Positions 15,154 to 23,033 of a stretch of DNA of 23,033 bases are shown piece after piece. Position 1 is the stretch's first letter, and every line of letters starts with the position of its first letter. The notes under the pieces are model-generated. The model was not told the DNA's origin. It ran no database searches and worked only from the letters and a program-made list of their open reading frames with translations. The DNA comes from Oscillospiraceae bacterium. Its GTDB lineage: Bacteria > Bacillota > Clostridia > Oscillospirales > Ruminococcaceae. Location of the stretch: contig DXNX01000022.1 in the NCBI GenBank assembly GCA_019413245.1, positions 1 through 23,033 on the forward strand, read 5' to 3'. Both the position numbers and the translations under genes were made by a program.

Positions 15154-15230
15154 GCCTGCTTGGAGTGCCGGGTACACAATATGCAAAGCGCCGGGTACAT
15201 CTGCCCGGCCCTAAAGGAGACTTGTTTGCA

Positions 15231-16055
15231 ATGAGCGAAGCGTGTAACCACGATTGCAGCAGCTGCACCGCCAACTGCGACCACCGCGCGCCCGAACGGG
15301 AAGCCCCCCACGCCAAGAGCCACATCAAGAAGGTCATCGGCGTTGTGTCCGGCAAGGGCGGCGTCGGTAAGAGCATGACCAGTGCCATGCTGGCGGTTTC
15401 CATGCGCCGTCTGGGCCATACCGCCGGTATTCTGGATGCGGACATCACCGGCCCTTCCATTCCGAAACTGTTCGGCGTACATGGCCCGGCCACGGGCGGT
15501 GAGGACGGCATCTATCCCATCAAGAGCCGCACCGGCATCGACATCATGAGCATCAACCTGCTGCTGGAGGATGAACAGGCTCCCGTCGTGTGGCGCGGAC
15601 CGGTCATTGCCGGCGCTGTCAAGCAGTTCTGGCAGGAAGTGATCTGGGAGGATGTGGACTTCCTGTTCGTCGATATGCCTCCGGGAACTGGCGATGTGCC
15701 CCTGACCGTCTTCCAGACCCTGCCCGTGGACGGCATCATCATCGTGTCCAGCCCGCAGGAACTGGTGGGCATGATCGTGGGCAAGGCCGTGCAGATGGCT
15801 GAGATGATGAAGATTCCCATCCTGGGCATTGTGGAGAACATGAGCTATGTGGTCTGCCCCGACTGCGGCAAGCATATCTCTGTTTTTGGCGAGAGCCATG
15901 TGGATGAGACTGCGGCCCGCTACAAGCTGCCCGTGCTGGCCAAGATGCCCATCGACCCCGAGCTGGCCAAGGAGGCCGACGCCGGCATGATCGAGACCTT
16001 CGCCGGGGATTACCTGGACGGCGCTGCCAAGGCCGTGGCTGACCTGTTGAAGTAA
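15231..16055 (+). CDS. mrp: Mrp/NBP35 family iron-sulfur cluster carrier ATPase
   Basis: The 274-residue P-loop ATPase binds a transferable 4Fe-4S cluster at its dimer interface and hands it to target enzymes. The Walker A motif is GKGGVGKS (41-48). DADITGPSIPKLFG, DMPPGTGDVPLTVFQ and IVSSPQELVG are family blocks. The cluster-binding CPDC is at 209-212. The N-terminus carries four extra cysteines (C5, C9, C12, C16 in CNHDCSSCTANC), like the N-terminal cluster site of NBP35-type proteins and common in clostridial Mrp. The ATG at 15231 has AAAGGAGA about 10 nt upstream; a GTG-started reading from 15165 would translate the structured leader and is rejected. mscL follows after 20 nt. Confidence 0.94.
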   Translation: MSEACNHDCSSCTANCDHRAPEREAPHAKSHIKKVIGVVSGKGGVGKSMTSAMLAVSMRRLGHTAGILDADITGPSIPKLFGVHGPATGGEDGIYPIKSRTGIDIMSINLLLEDEQAPVVWRGPVIAGAVKQFWQEVIWEDVDFLFVDMPPGTGDVPLTVFQTLPVDGIIIVSSPQELVGMIVGKAVQMAEMMKIPILGIVENMSYVVCPDCGKHISVFGESHVDETAARYKLPVLAKMPIDPELAKEADAGMIETFAGDYLDGAAKAVADLLK

Positions 16056-16075
16056 CTTCCGGGAGGCTTTTTACC

Positions 16076-16555
16076 ATGCCTGTACAGGAAAAACTGCATG
16101 TTCAGCAGAAGCTGGAAACTTCCAAAAAGTTTCTGGATGAGTTCAAGGCGTTCGCGCTCAAGGGCAACGTCATTGATATGGCCGTCGGTGTCATCATCGG
16201 CGCTTCCTTTCAATCCATCGTGTCCTCCCTCACCGGGGACATCCTGAATCCTTTGCTGGGCATTGCTTTCTCCACCGATTTCAGCAACGTGGTCATTCCG
16301 CTGCCCAACGGCGCAGACCCGCTGCGCATCGGCGCGTTCATCTCGGCCATCATCAACTTCCTGATCATGGCCTTTGTGCTGTTCTGCCTGGTCAAATTCA
16401 TGGGCCGGCTCATGCGCATCGGCCAGCGGAAAAAGGAAGCGGAAGCCAAGGCGGCGCCCGCCAAACCGGCCGCTCCCACCCAGGAAGAACTGCTTGCGCA
16501 GATTCTGGCCGAGCTCAAGGCGCAGAACGCTGCCGGAAGCGCAAAATTAAATTAA
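16076..16555 (+). CDS. mscL: Large-conductance mechanosensitive channel MscL
   Basis: MscL forms a pentameric membrane pore that opens under tension and releases solutes when cells are suddenly diluted. The 159-residue protein has FKAFALKGNVIDMAVGVIIG leading into the pore helix (about 31-58), a loop with PLPNG, a second helix (about 84-110), and a charged C-terminal helix (QRKKEAEAKAA, then EELLAQILAELKAQN). The N-terminus is about 18 residues longer than in Escherichia coli (PVQEKLHVQQKLETSKK), but no internal start codon is available and GGGAGG lies about 9 nt before the ATG at 16076. The gene is 20 nt after mrp and probably co-transcribed. No clear terminator follows it; 16556-16624 is AT-rich with only weak inverted repeats. 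Confidence 0.96.
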   Translation: MPVQEKLHVQQKLETSKKFLDEFKAFALKGNVIDMAVGVIIGASFQSIVSSLTGDILNPLLGIAFSTDFSNVVIPLPNGADPLRIGAFISAIINFLIMAFVLFCLVKFMGRLMRIGQRKKEAEAKAAPAKPAAPTQEELLAQILAELKAQNAAGSAKLN

Positions 16556-16624
16556 GTTTTATGCCTTGTTTTTGAATTTGCAAAGGTTTCGACGTTAATT
16601 TCGTAAGATTCTTTTGCTTTTGGA

Positions 16625-16653
16625 TTGTCAAGCCGCCCTTCCTATGATATAGT
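16625..16653 (+). promoter_or_regulatory. Promoter of gltB-gltD with extended -10
   Basis: TTGTCA (16625-16630) and TATAGT (16648-16653) are 17 nt apart, with TGA just before the -10 box as an extended element. Transcription should start near 16660, right at the beginning of the structured leader described next. Confidence 0.82.
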
Positions 16654-16660
16654 GTAGGCA

Positions 16661-16718
16661 GGAACAAGGACGTTCACACGTCGGGGCCGTATGCCCCGAT
16701 TTGTGGGCGTCTTTTTTT
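16661..16718 (+). promoter_or_regulatory. gltB leader attenuator: terminator competing with a 5' hexaloop stem
   Basis: The terminator form pairs GACGTTCAC (16669-16677) with GTGGGCGTC (16703-16711; two G-U pairs) around an inner TCGGGGC/GCCCCGA hairpin, and is followed by seven T residues (16712-16718). The alternative form is a stem at the very 5' end of the transcript, GAAC (16662-16665) with GTTC (16672-16675), closing the hexaloop AAGGAC. The two share 16669-16675 and cannot coexist. Since the terminator lies between the promoter and gltB, full expression needs it to be bypassed. The gltB start is 66 nt downstream. The leader continues with two more small hairpins (TGCGGG/CCCGCA 16721-16749; GGCG/CGCC 16754-16766). 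Confidence 0.75.
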
Positions 16719-16783
16719 GTTGCGGGTCCCGGCCGAAAAGGCTCCCGCAGCGTGGCGTTTATCGCCGGGAAGGAGAGGTATCA

Positions 16784-19700
16784 GTGCAAGACTTTACCAC
16801 AAGGAAGCAGCCCGCCGGGCTGTACGACCCCCGCTTTGAGCACGACAACTGCGGCATCGGTGCCGTGGTGGACATCAAGGGCCGCAAGAGCCACAAGACC
16901 ATTGACGACGCGTTGCAGATCGTAGAGCATCTGGAACACCGTGCCGGCAAGGACGCCGAGGGCAAGACCGGCGACGGCGTAGGTATCCTGTTGCAGATCG
17001 GCCACAAGTTTTTCCAGAAAGTCGCCGCCGAAGCCGGCATCACCCTGGGCGGCGAGCGGGAATACGGTGTGGGCATGTTCTTCTTCCCCCAGGAGGAACT
17101 GCGCCGCAACCAGGCCAAAAAACTGTTTGAGATCATCTGCCGCAAGGAAGGGCTGACCTTCCTGGGCTGGCGCGCCGTGCCGGTGTGCCCGGAGATTCTG
17201 GGTCACAAGGCCCGCTCCTGCATGCCCAGCATCTGGCAGGGCTTTGTGGAAAAGCCCGCCCGGGTGCAGGCCGGTCTGGATTTTGACCGCCGCCTGTATG
17301 TGGCCCGCCGGGTGTTTGAACAGTCCAGTCCCGAAACCTATGTGTGCAGTCTGTCCAGCCGTACCATCGTGTACAAGGGCATGTTCCTGGTGAAGGAGCT
17401 GCGCCTGTTCTACCCCGACTTGCAGGACACCGACTATGAATCCGCCATTGGCATGGTGCACAGCCGCTTCTCCACCAACACGGCGCCCAGCTGGAACCGT
17501 GCCCACCCCAACCGCATGATCCTGCACAACGGCGAGATCAACACCATCCGGGGCAACGTGGACACCATGCTGGCCCGTGAGGAGACCATCGCCAGCAGCT
17601 GCCTCAAGGACGACATGGCCAAGGTGCTGCCTATCGTGAACCAGGACGGCAGCGACTCCGCCATGCTGGACAACACCCTGGAATTCATGGTCATGAACGG
17701 CATGGACCTGCCCCTGGCCGTGATGGTCACCATCCCCGAACCCTGGAGCAACAACGACAGCATGGACCCCAAGAAGCGCGCTTTCTACCAGTACTACGCC
17801 ACCATGCTGGAACCCTGGGACGGCCCGGCTTCCATCCTGTTCTCTGACGGTGATGTGATGGGCGCTGTGCTGGACCGTAACGGCCTGCGTCCTTCCCGCT
17901 ACTATATCACCCGTGACGGCCGCCTGATCCTTTCCAGCGAGGTGGGCGTGCTGGATGTGGACCCCGCCGAGATCGTATGCCGTGACCGCCTGCGCCCCGG
18001 CAAGATGCTGCTGGTGGACACCGTGAAGGGCGAACTGGTGGACGACGACCGTCTGAAGGCCGATTACGCCAGCCGCCAGCCCTACGGCGAATGGCTGGAC
18101 CGCAACCTGGTCAATTTGAAAGATCTGAAGATTCCCAACCACCGCCCGCCGGAGCCTGACTCCAAGGAACTGGTCCGTCTGCAGAAGGCGTTCGGCTACC
18201 GGTACGAGGATGTCACCTCCATGATCCTGCCCATGGCCAAGAACGGCGCCGAACCCTCCGGTGCCATGGGCAGCGATACTCCCCTGGCTGTGCTCAGTCA
18301 CACCCATCCCCCGCTGTTCGACTACTTCAAGCAGATGTTCGCTCAGGTCACCAACCCGCCCATCGACGCCCTGCGCGAGAAGGTCGTCACCTCCACTACC
18401 GTGTATGTGGGCGCCCAGGGCAACCTGCTGGAAGAAAGCAGCGAGAACTGCAAGGTTCTGAAGATCAACAACCCCATCCTGACCGAAACCGACATCCTGA
18501 AGCTGAAGGCCATGAACGTGCCCGGCTTCAAGGTGCAGACCGTTTCCATCTGCTATTACAAGAACACCGATCTGGAAAAGGCCATCGAGCGGTTGTTCGT
18601 GGAAGTGGACCGTGCCTACCGTGACGGTGCCAACATCCTGATCCTCTCCGACCGGGAGATTGACGAGTACCATGTGGCCATTCCCAGCCTGCTGGCCGTG
18701 GGTGCCGTGTCCAAGTATCTGGTGCGTACCAAGAAGCGCACCGCCATGGCTCTGGTGCTGGAAAGCGGCGAACCCCGTCTGGTACACGACTTTGCCACCC
18801 TACTGGGCTATGGCGCCTGCGCCATCAATCCCTATCTGGCCCAGCAGAGCATCCGTCAGCTCATCGACGAAGGGCTGCTGGACAAGGACTACTACGCCGC
18901 CGTGGAAGACTACAACCGCGCCGTGCTGGCCGGCATTGTGAAGATTGCTTCCAAGATGGGCATTTCCACCATCCAGTCCTACCAGGGCAGCCAGATCTTC
19001 GAGGCTCTGGGCATCAGCAAGGAAGTGGTGGACAAATACTTCACCAACACCGTCACCCGTGTGGGTGGCATCACCCTGAAAGACATCCAGGACGATCTGG
19101 AAGAACGGCACCAGAAAGCCTATGACCCCCTGGGTCTGGGCACCGGCACCGAGCTGCCCAGCCTGGGCCTGCACAAGTTCCGCAGCGGCCCCCAGGCGGA
19201 ACAGCACCTGTACAATCCCCAGACCATCCACCTGCTGCAGCAGGCTTGCTGGACCGGCGACTACTCCAAATTCAAGGCGTACACCGATGCCATCGACCAT
19301 ACCGGCTCCGATGAGATGCACCTGCGCAGCCTGCTGACCTTCCGGTATCCCGAGCATGGTGTTCCCATCGACGAGGTGGAGAGCGTGGACAGCCTGGTCC
19401 GCCGCTTCAAGACCGCGGCCATGAGCTACGGCGCCCTTTCTGCCGAAGCCCACGAGTGCATGGCCATTGCCATGAACCGTCTGGGCGGCAAGAGCAACAC
19501 CGGCGAGGGTGGTGAGTTCGAGGACCGCTACGGCACCGAACGGAACTCTGCCATCAAGCAGGTGGCTTCCGCCCGCTTCGGCGTGACAAGCAAGTACCTG
19601 GTTTCCGCCAGCGAGATCCAGATCAAGATGGCCCAGGGCGCCAAGCCCGGTGAGGGCGGCCAGCTGCCCGGCGGCAAGGTGTATCCCTGGGTTGCCAAGA

Positions 19701-21334
19701 CCCGCCACTCCACCACCGGTGTGGGCCTGATCTCTCCCCCGCCCCACCACGACATCTACTCCATCGAGGACCTGGCCCAGCTCATCTACGACCTGAAATG
19801 CGCCAACCGCAAGGCGGCCATCAGCGTCAAGCTGGTCAGCGAAGCCGGTGTCGGCACCATCGCCGCCGGCGTGGCCAAGGCAGGTGCTGAGGTCATCCTG
19901 ATCTCCGGCTTTGACGGCGGCACGGGTGCTGCCCCCAACAACTCCATCCACAACGCCGGTCTGCCCTGGGAACTGGGCATTGCCGAAGCGCATCAGTGCC
20001 TGATCATGAACGGTCTGCGCAGCCGCGTGCGCATTGAGGCGGACAGCAAGCTGATGAGCGGCCGCGATGTGGCCATTGCCGCCATGCTGGGCGCCGAGGA
20101 ATTCGGTTTCGGCACCGGTCCCCTGGTGGCCATGGGCTGTGTGATGATGCGCGTGTGCAACCTGGACACCTGCCCCATGGGCATCTGCACCCAGAACCCC
20201 GAACTGCGCCGCAACTTCAAGGGCAAGCCGGAATACGTCATGAACTTCATGCGGTTCATGGCACAGGAACTGCGGGAATACATGGCTCGCCTGGGCGTGC
20301 GCCGTCTGGAAGACCTGGTGGGCCGCACCGACCTGCTGGCCATCAAGGAAGAGCCCGCCGGCAGCCGCGCCAGCGAGCTGGACCTGACCCCGCTGCTGCA
20401 CAATCCCCTGGTGGAAAACAGCAGCATCCACTTCGATCCCAAGGATGTGTACAACTTCGGCCTGGAAAAGACGCCCGACATGAAGGTGCTGATGAAGAAG
20501 TTCAAGAAGAGCTTCGAAATGGCCGAACCCAAGCCTATGAAGGTAGAGCTGACCGTGGGCAACACCGACCGTGCTTTCGGCACCATCTTCGGCAGCGAGA
20601 TCACCTCCAAGTTCGGTAACACCCTGCCTGATGACACCTTCCATGTGCTGTGCCATGGCTGCGGCGGTCAGAGCTTCGGCGCGTTCCTGCCCAAGGGCCT
20701 GACCCTGGAACTGGAAGGCGACTGCAACGACTATCTGGGCAAGGGCCTTTCCGGCGGTGAGATCGTGGTCTACCCGCCCAAGAGCGTGACCTACGACCGC
20801 AGCCAGAACATTGTCATCGGCAACGTGGCCCTGTACGGCGCCACCAGCGGCAAGGCCTTCATCAACGGCGTGGCCGGCGAACGCTTCTGCGTGCGCAATT
20901 CCGGCGCCGTCGCCGTGGTGGAAGGCGTGGGCGACCACGGCTGTGAATATATGACCGGCGGCACTGTGGTGGTGCTGGGCACCACCGGCAAAAACTTTGC
21001 GGCCGGCATGAGCGGCGGCATCGCCTATGTGCTGGATGAAAACTGGGATCTGTACCAGCGTGTGAACAAGGACATGGTCAGCCTGGAGCCTGTGGAGCAC
21101 AAGTACGATGTGGCCCTGCTGAAAGATCTGATCCGCGAACATGTGGAACGCACCGGTTCGCCCCGCGGCAAGGAGATCCTGGATGATTTCGGGGCGTATC
21201 TGCCGCGCTTCAAGAAGGTCCTGCCTCACGACTACGACAAGATGCTGCGCCTGATTGCCCAGATGGAAGAAAAGGGCGAGGACAGCGAGCAGGCCCAGAT
21301 CGAAGCCTTCTACGCTATGAAGAACGCCAAATAA
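16784..21334 (+). CDS. gltB: Glutamate synthase (NADPH) large subunit
   Basis: GltB makes two glutamates from glutamine and 2-oxoglutarate, the second step of ammonia assimilation. The 1516-residue protein has the full domain set. A class II glutaminase starts at Cys23 (NCGIGAVVD); the first 22 residues are a short propeptide probably removed to free this nucleophile. A central linker domain follows, then the FMN/synthase domain (about 840-1190) with SYGALSAEAHE and LISGFDGGTGAAP. The 3Fe-4S cluster has Cys1119, Cys1125 and Cys1130 (CVMMRVCNLDTC), with the same spacing as in Escherichia coli. A C-terminal GxGxG beta-helix runs from about 1255. The start is GTG at 16784 with AAGGAGAGG 6-8 nt upstream; the longer frame from 16691 would run through the leader terminator. 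It is coupled to gltD. Confidence 0.98.
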   Translation: MQDFTTRKQPAGLYDPRFEHDNCGIGAVVDIKGRKSHKTIDDALQIVEHLEHRAGKDAEGKTGDGVGILLQIGHKFFQKVAAEAGITLGGEREYGVGMFFFPQEELRRNQAKKLFEIICRKEGLTFLGWRAVPVCPEILGHKARSCMPSIWQGFVEKPARVQAGLDFDRRLYVARRVFEQSSPETYVCSLSSRTIVYKGMFLVKELRLFYPDLQDTDYESAIGMVHSRFSTNTAPSWNRAHPNRMILHNGEINTIRGNVDTMLAREETIASSCLKDDMAKVLPIVNQDGSDSAMLDNTLEFMVMNGMDLPLAVMVTIPEPWSNNDSMDPKKRAFYQYYATMLEPWDGPASILFSDGDVMGAVLDRNGLRPSRYYITRDGRLILSSEVGVLDVDPAEIVCRDRLRPGKMLLVDTVKGELVDDDRLKADYASRQPYGEWLDRNLVNLKDLKIPNHRPPEPDSKELVRLQKAFGYRYEDVTSMILPMAKNGAEPSGAMGSDTPLAVLSHTHPPLFDYFKQMFAQVTNPPIDALREKVVTSTTVYVGAQGNLLEESSENCKVLKINNPILTETDILKLKAMNVPGFKVQTVSICYYKNTDLEKAIERLFVEVDRAYRDGANILILSDREIDEYHVAIPSLLAVGAVSKYLVRTKKRTAMALVLESGEPRLVHDFATLLGYGACAINPYLAQQSIRQLIDEGLLDKDYYAAVEDYNRAVLAGIVKIASKMGISTIQSYQGSQIFEALGISKEVVDKYFTNTVTRVGGITLKDIQDDLEERHQKAYDPLGLGTGTELPSLGLHKFRSGPQAEQHLYNPQTIHLLQQACWTGDYSKFKAYTDAIDHTGSDEMHLRSLLTFRYPEHGVPIDEVESVDSLVRRFKTAAMSYGALSAEAHECMAIAMNRLGGKSNTGEGGEFEDRYGTERNSAIKQVASARFGVTSKYLVSASEIQIKMAQGAKPGEGGQLPGGKVYPWVAKTRHSTTGVGLISPPPHHDIYSIEDLAQLIYDLKCANRKAAISVKLVSEAGVGTIAAGVAKAGAEVILISGFDGGTGAAPNNSIHNAGLPWELGIAEAHQCLIMNGLRSRVRIEADSKLMSGRDVAIAAMLGAEEFGFGTGPLVAMGCVMMRVCNLDTCPMGICTQNPELRRNFKGKPEYVMNFMRFMAQELREYMARLGVRRLEDLVGRTDLLAIKEEPAGSRASELDLTPLLHNPLVENSSIHFDPKDVYNFGLEKTPDMKVLMKKFKKSFEMAEPKPMKVELTVGNTDRAFGTIFGSEITSKFGNTLPDDTFHVLCHGCGGQSFGAFLPKGLTLELEGDCNDYLGKGLSGGEIVVYPPKSVTYDRSQNIVIGNVALYGATSGKAFINGVAGERFCVRNSGAVAVVEGVGDHGCEYMTGGTVVVLGTTGKNFAAGMSGGIAYVLDENWDLYQRVNKDMVSLEPVEHKYDVALLKDLIREHVERTGSPRGKEILDDFGAYLPRFKKVLPHDYDKMLRLIAQMEEKGEDSEQAQIEAFYAMKNAK

Positions 21335-21347
21335 GGAGGGCATATCC

Positions 21348-22829
21348 ATGGGAAAACCGACCGGATTTATGCAGATCAAACGGCAAACCAGCACCGAGCT
21401 GCCGCCGGAAGAACGCATCTGCAACTTTAACGAATTTCATCTGCCCCTGCCCTCGGACGAACAGCAGGCCCAGGGGGCCCGCTGCATGGACTGCGGCGTG
21501 CCTTTCTGCCAGAGCGGCATGATGGTGGGCGGCATGGCCAGCGGATGCCCGCTGAACAACCTGATCCCCGAATGGAACGATCTGGTGTATCAGGGCCGCT
21601 GGGACCTGGCGCTGCACCGGCTGCGCGCCACCAACCTCTTCCCTGAATTCACCAGCCGGGTCTGCCCTGCCCTGTGCGAGGCGGCCTGCACCTGCGGCAT
21701 GGCCACGGGCAATCCCGTTACCGTAAAGGAGAACGAGCATGCCATTGTGGAGTACGGCTACGAGCACGGGCTCATCCAGCCCACACCGCCCGCAGCCCGT
21801 ACCGGCAAGAGCGTGGCCGTGGTGGGTGCCGGTCCTGCCGGCCTGGCCGTGGCCGACCTGCTGAACCGCCGGGGCCACAGCGTCACCGTCTTTGAGCGGG
21901 AGGACCGCGTGGGCGGTCTGCTGATGTATGGCATCCCCAACATGAAGCTGGAGAAATCGGTGATCGACCGCTGTGTGGCCATCATGAAGGCAGAAGGCAT
22001 CGAATTCGTGATGAACACCAACGTGGGCGTGGACATCAGCCGTGAAGAACTCACCAGCCGCTATGACGCTGTGGTGTTGTGCTGCGGCGCCAAGCAGGCC
22101 CGCGACCTGGCGGTACCGGGCCGTGATGCGGCAGGCATCTACTTTGCAGTGGATTACCTGACCAGCGTGACCCGCAGCCTGCTGGATTCCAACTTTGCGG
22201 ACGGCCGTGCTGTTTCCGCCGAAGGCAAACGGGTGCTGGTCATCGGCGGCGGCGACACCGGCAACGACTGCGTGGGCACCGCCATCCGCCAGCACTGCGC
22301 CGATGTGCTACAGCTGGAAATGATGCCCTGTCCCCCGGCGACCCGCGCCCCCGGCAATGACTGGCCGGAATGGCCCAAGGTCCTCAAGACAGACTACGGC
22401 CAGCAGGAAGCCATCGCGGTGTTCGGCCGCGATCCCCGCGTCTACCAGACCACGGTGAAGGAATTCCTGAAGGGCGAGGACGGCCGCGTATACGGCGCGG
22501 TTCTCTCCAAGCTGGAAAGCCGTGTGGTGGACGAAGCCACCGGCCGCCGTGCTATGGTTCCCACCGGCGAGGAAGAGACGGTGGAATGTGAACTGGTGCT
22601 GATCGCCGCAGGCTTCACCGGCTGCGAAAGCTACACCGCCGAGGCTTTCGGTCTGGAACTGACGCCCCGCGGCTGCGTGGCTGACCACGATTTTGCCACC
22701 AATGTGCCCAACGTCTTCACCTGCGGCGATATGCGCCGCGGCCAGAGCCTGGTCGTCTGGGCCCTGCGGGAAGGCCGGGATACGGCCGCTGTGGTGGACC
22801 GTTTCCTGATGGGTTATACGAACCTGTAA
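21348..22829 (+). CDS. gltD: Glutamate synthase (NADPH) small subunit
   Basis: GltD takes electrons from NADPH through FAD and two 4Fe-4S clusters and passes them to GltB. The 493-residue protein has N-terminal cluster cysteines in CMDCGVPFC (46-54), GCPLNN, and CPALCEAACTCG. The FAD-binding VVGAGPAGLAVADLL is at about 160, the NADPH-binding VLVIGGGDTGNDCVGTA at about 297, and the closing flavin motif VFTCGDMRRGQSLVVWA near the end. Length is normal for the bacterial beta subunit. AAGGAGGG lies 8-9 nt before the ATG at 21348 and overlaps the gltB stop codon, so translation is likely coupled. A hairpin terminator follows. Confidence 0.97.
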   Translation: MGKPTGFMQIKRQTSTELPPEERICNFNEFHLPLPSDEQQAQGARCMDCGVPFCQSGMMVGGMASGCPLNNLIPEWNDLVYQGRWDLALHRLRATNLFPEFTSRVCPALCEAACTCGMATGNPVTVKENEHAIVEYGYEHGLIQPTPPAARTGKSVAVVGAGPAGLAVADLLNRRGHSVTVFEREDRVGGLLMYGIPNMKLEKSVIDRCVAIMKAEGIEFVMNTNVGVDISREELTSRYDAVVLCCGAKQARDLAVPGRDAAGIYFAVDYLTSVTRSLLDSNFADGRAVSAEGKRVLVIGGGDTGNDCVGTAIRQHCADVLQLEMMPCPPATRAPGNDWPEWPKVLKTDYGQQEAIAVFGRDPRVYQTTVKEFLKGEDGRVYGAVLSKLESRVVDEATGRRAMVPTGEEETVECELVLIAAGFTGCESYTAEAFGLELTPRGCVADHDFATNVPNVFTCGDMRRGQSLVVWALREGRDTAAVVDRFLMGYTNL

Positions 22830-22847
22830 ACTCTCTGATCCATACAA

Positions 22848-22892
22848 AATAACCGCCCCTGTAACGGATAGCCGTTTACAGGGGCGGTTATT
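22848..22892. terminator. Bidirectional hairpin after gltD
   Basis: AATAACCGCCCCTGTAA (22848-22864) is a perfect 17-bp inverted match to TTACAGGGGCGGTTATT (22876-22892), with an inner CGG/CCG pair set and a one-base bulge. On the plus strand it is followed by ATTCCATATAT, a poor U-tract. On the minus strand it is followed by a run ending TTATTTTGTAT. It probably ends gltBD transcription and may also end a leftward transcript from beyond the right edge. Confidence 0.75.
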
Positions 22893-23033
22893 CCATATAT
22901 CGGCATGATTCGACAGCAATTTCTGACAGTTCCGGATTTTCTTTTGAGAATCTCTTCCCCCGTCAAAAAGGGGCAGCGTCTCACGAACGGGCTTTGCTTG
23001 TCGGCACACGGCGCTAACCCCATGATGCAGAAC
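22893..23033. other. Unassigned end of window
   Basis: These 141 bases show no recognisable gene. Short frames run on the minus strand (for example 23023 leftward, 69 codons) but they cross the gltD hairpin and match no family I know. A small CCCC(C)GTCAAAAAGGGG inverted repeat lies at 22960-22975. The last bases could be the start or end of a neighbouring gene that cannot be judged here. Confidence 0.4.

Noticed and set aside
15123..15159. Possible riboswitch of a known class before mrp
   Set aside because: The pairings can be drawn, but I recognise no known riboswitch core; kept only as a structured-spacer observation.
12585..15899. A single minus-strand protein of 1104 codons
   Set aside because: Only the part from 14105 down is real (the flippase). 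The upstream part is antisense to punA and mrp, and a proper ribosome-binding site exists at the internal ATG.
16691..16783. Upstream extension of gltB by 31 codons
   Set aside because: This stretch covers the leader terminator and small hairpins. GTG at 16784 has a good ribosome-binding site and places the catalytic Cys at residue 23, as expected after a short propeptide.
18800..21424. Open minus-strand frame of 874 codons opposite gltB (and 668 codons at 16781-18787)
   Set aside because: It is the antisense image of a GC-rich, strongly codon-biased gene. The translation is rich in His, Gly, Val and Gln without any domain, and gltB on the other strand is unmistakable.
22814..23023. Minus-strand frame of 69 codons at the right end
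   Set aside because: No recognisable family, no clear ribosome-binding site, and it runs through the gltD hairpin and into the end of gltD.

Overview
This 23 kb window is a chromosomal, housekeeping-type region from a high-GC (about 60% by eye) member of the Firmicutes/Bacillota. The scpA-scpB segregation pair follows a site-2 protease gene, two genes match the Bacillus ytfI/ytfJ pair, and there is a SpoVB-like flippase, a zinc-type L28 protein and a DUF4250 protein. Together with GC content and gene order this suggests a gut clostridium of the Oscillospiraceae/Ruminococcaceae, perhaps near Faecalibacterium, Gemmiger or Subdoligranulum. That placement is inference, not a database result. I see no insertion sequence, prophage, CRISPR array, tRNA or rRNA, and no gene-free stretch longer than 300 bases.

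Layout. On the minus strand, 1-5132 carries, in transcription order, a site-2 protease, scpA, scpB, ytfI (DUF2953), ytfJ (GerW family), an intrinsic terminator, the pseudouridine synthase rluB, and a separately promoted carboxyltransferase that runs off the left edge. A compact intergenic region at 5133-5344 holds back-to-back promoters. On the plus strand there follow rpmB, a DUF4250 gene, an ATP-grasp ligase, a multidomain SGNH lipoprotein, an ABC half-exporter and malQ. malQ converges with only 6 bp on a minus-strand spoVB-like flippase. The flippase is divergent from punA, which is followed by an mrp-mscL pair and the gltB-gltD glutamate synthase operon.

Functional picture. The left operon combines chromosome organisation (ScpAB) with envelope or sporulation-associated proteins. 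The middle encodes glycogen/maltodextrin metabolism (MalQ), a surface lipoprotein, an exporter and a lipid-linked precursor flippase. The right part handles purine salvage, Fe-S cluster delivery (Mrp), osmotic protection (MscL) and ammonia assimilation (GltBD, itself an Fe-S flavoenzyme).

The most interesting material is regulatory. The gltB leader has a terminator that is mutually exclusive with a 5' stem-loop carrying an A1/G4 hexaloop, as in ANTAR-type antitermination. An unusually long bulged hairpin lies between the ABC gene and malQ. The punA-mrp spacer contains a terminator and a repeated hairpin arm. The lipoprotein has an unusual domain mixture. No clearly new multi-gene system was found.
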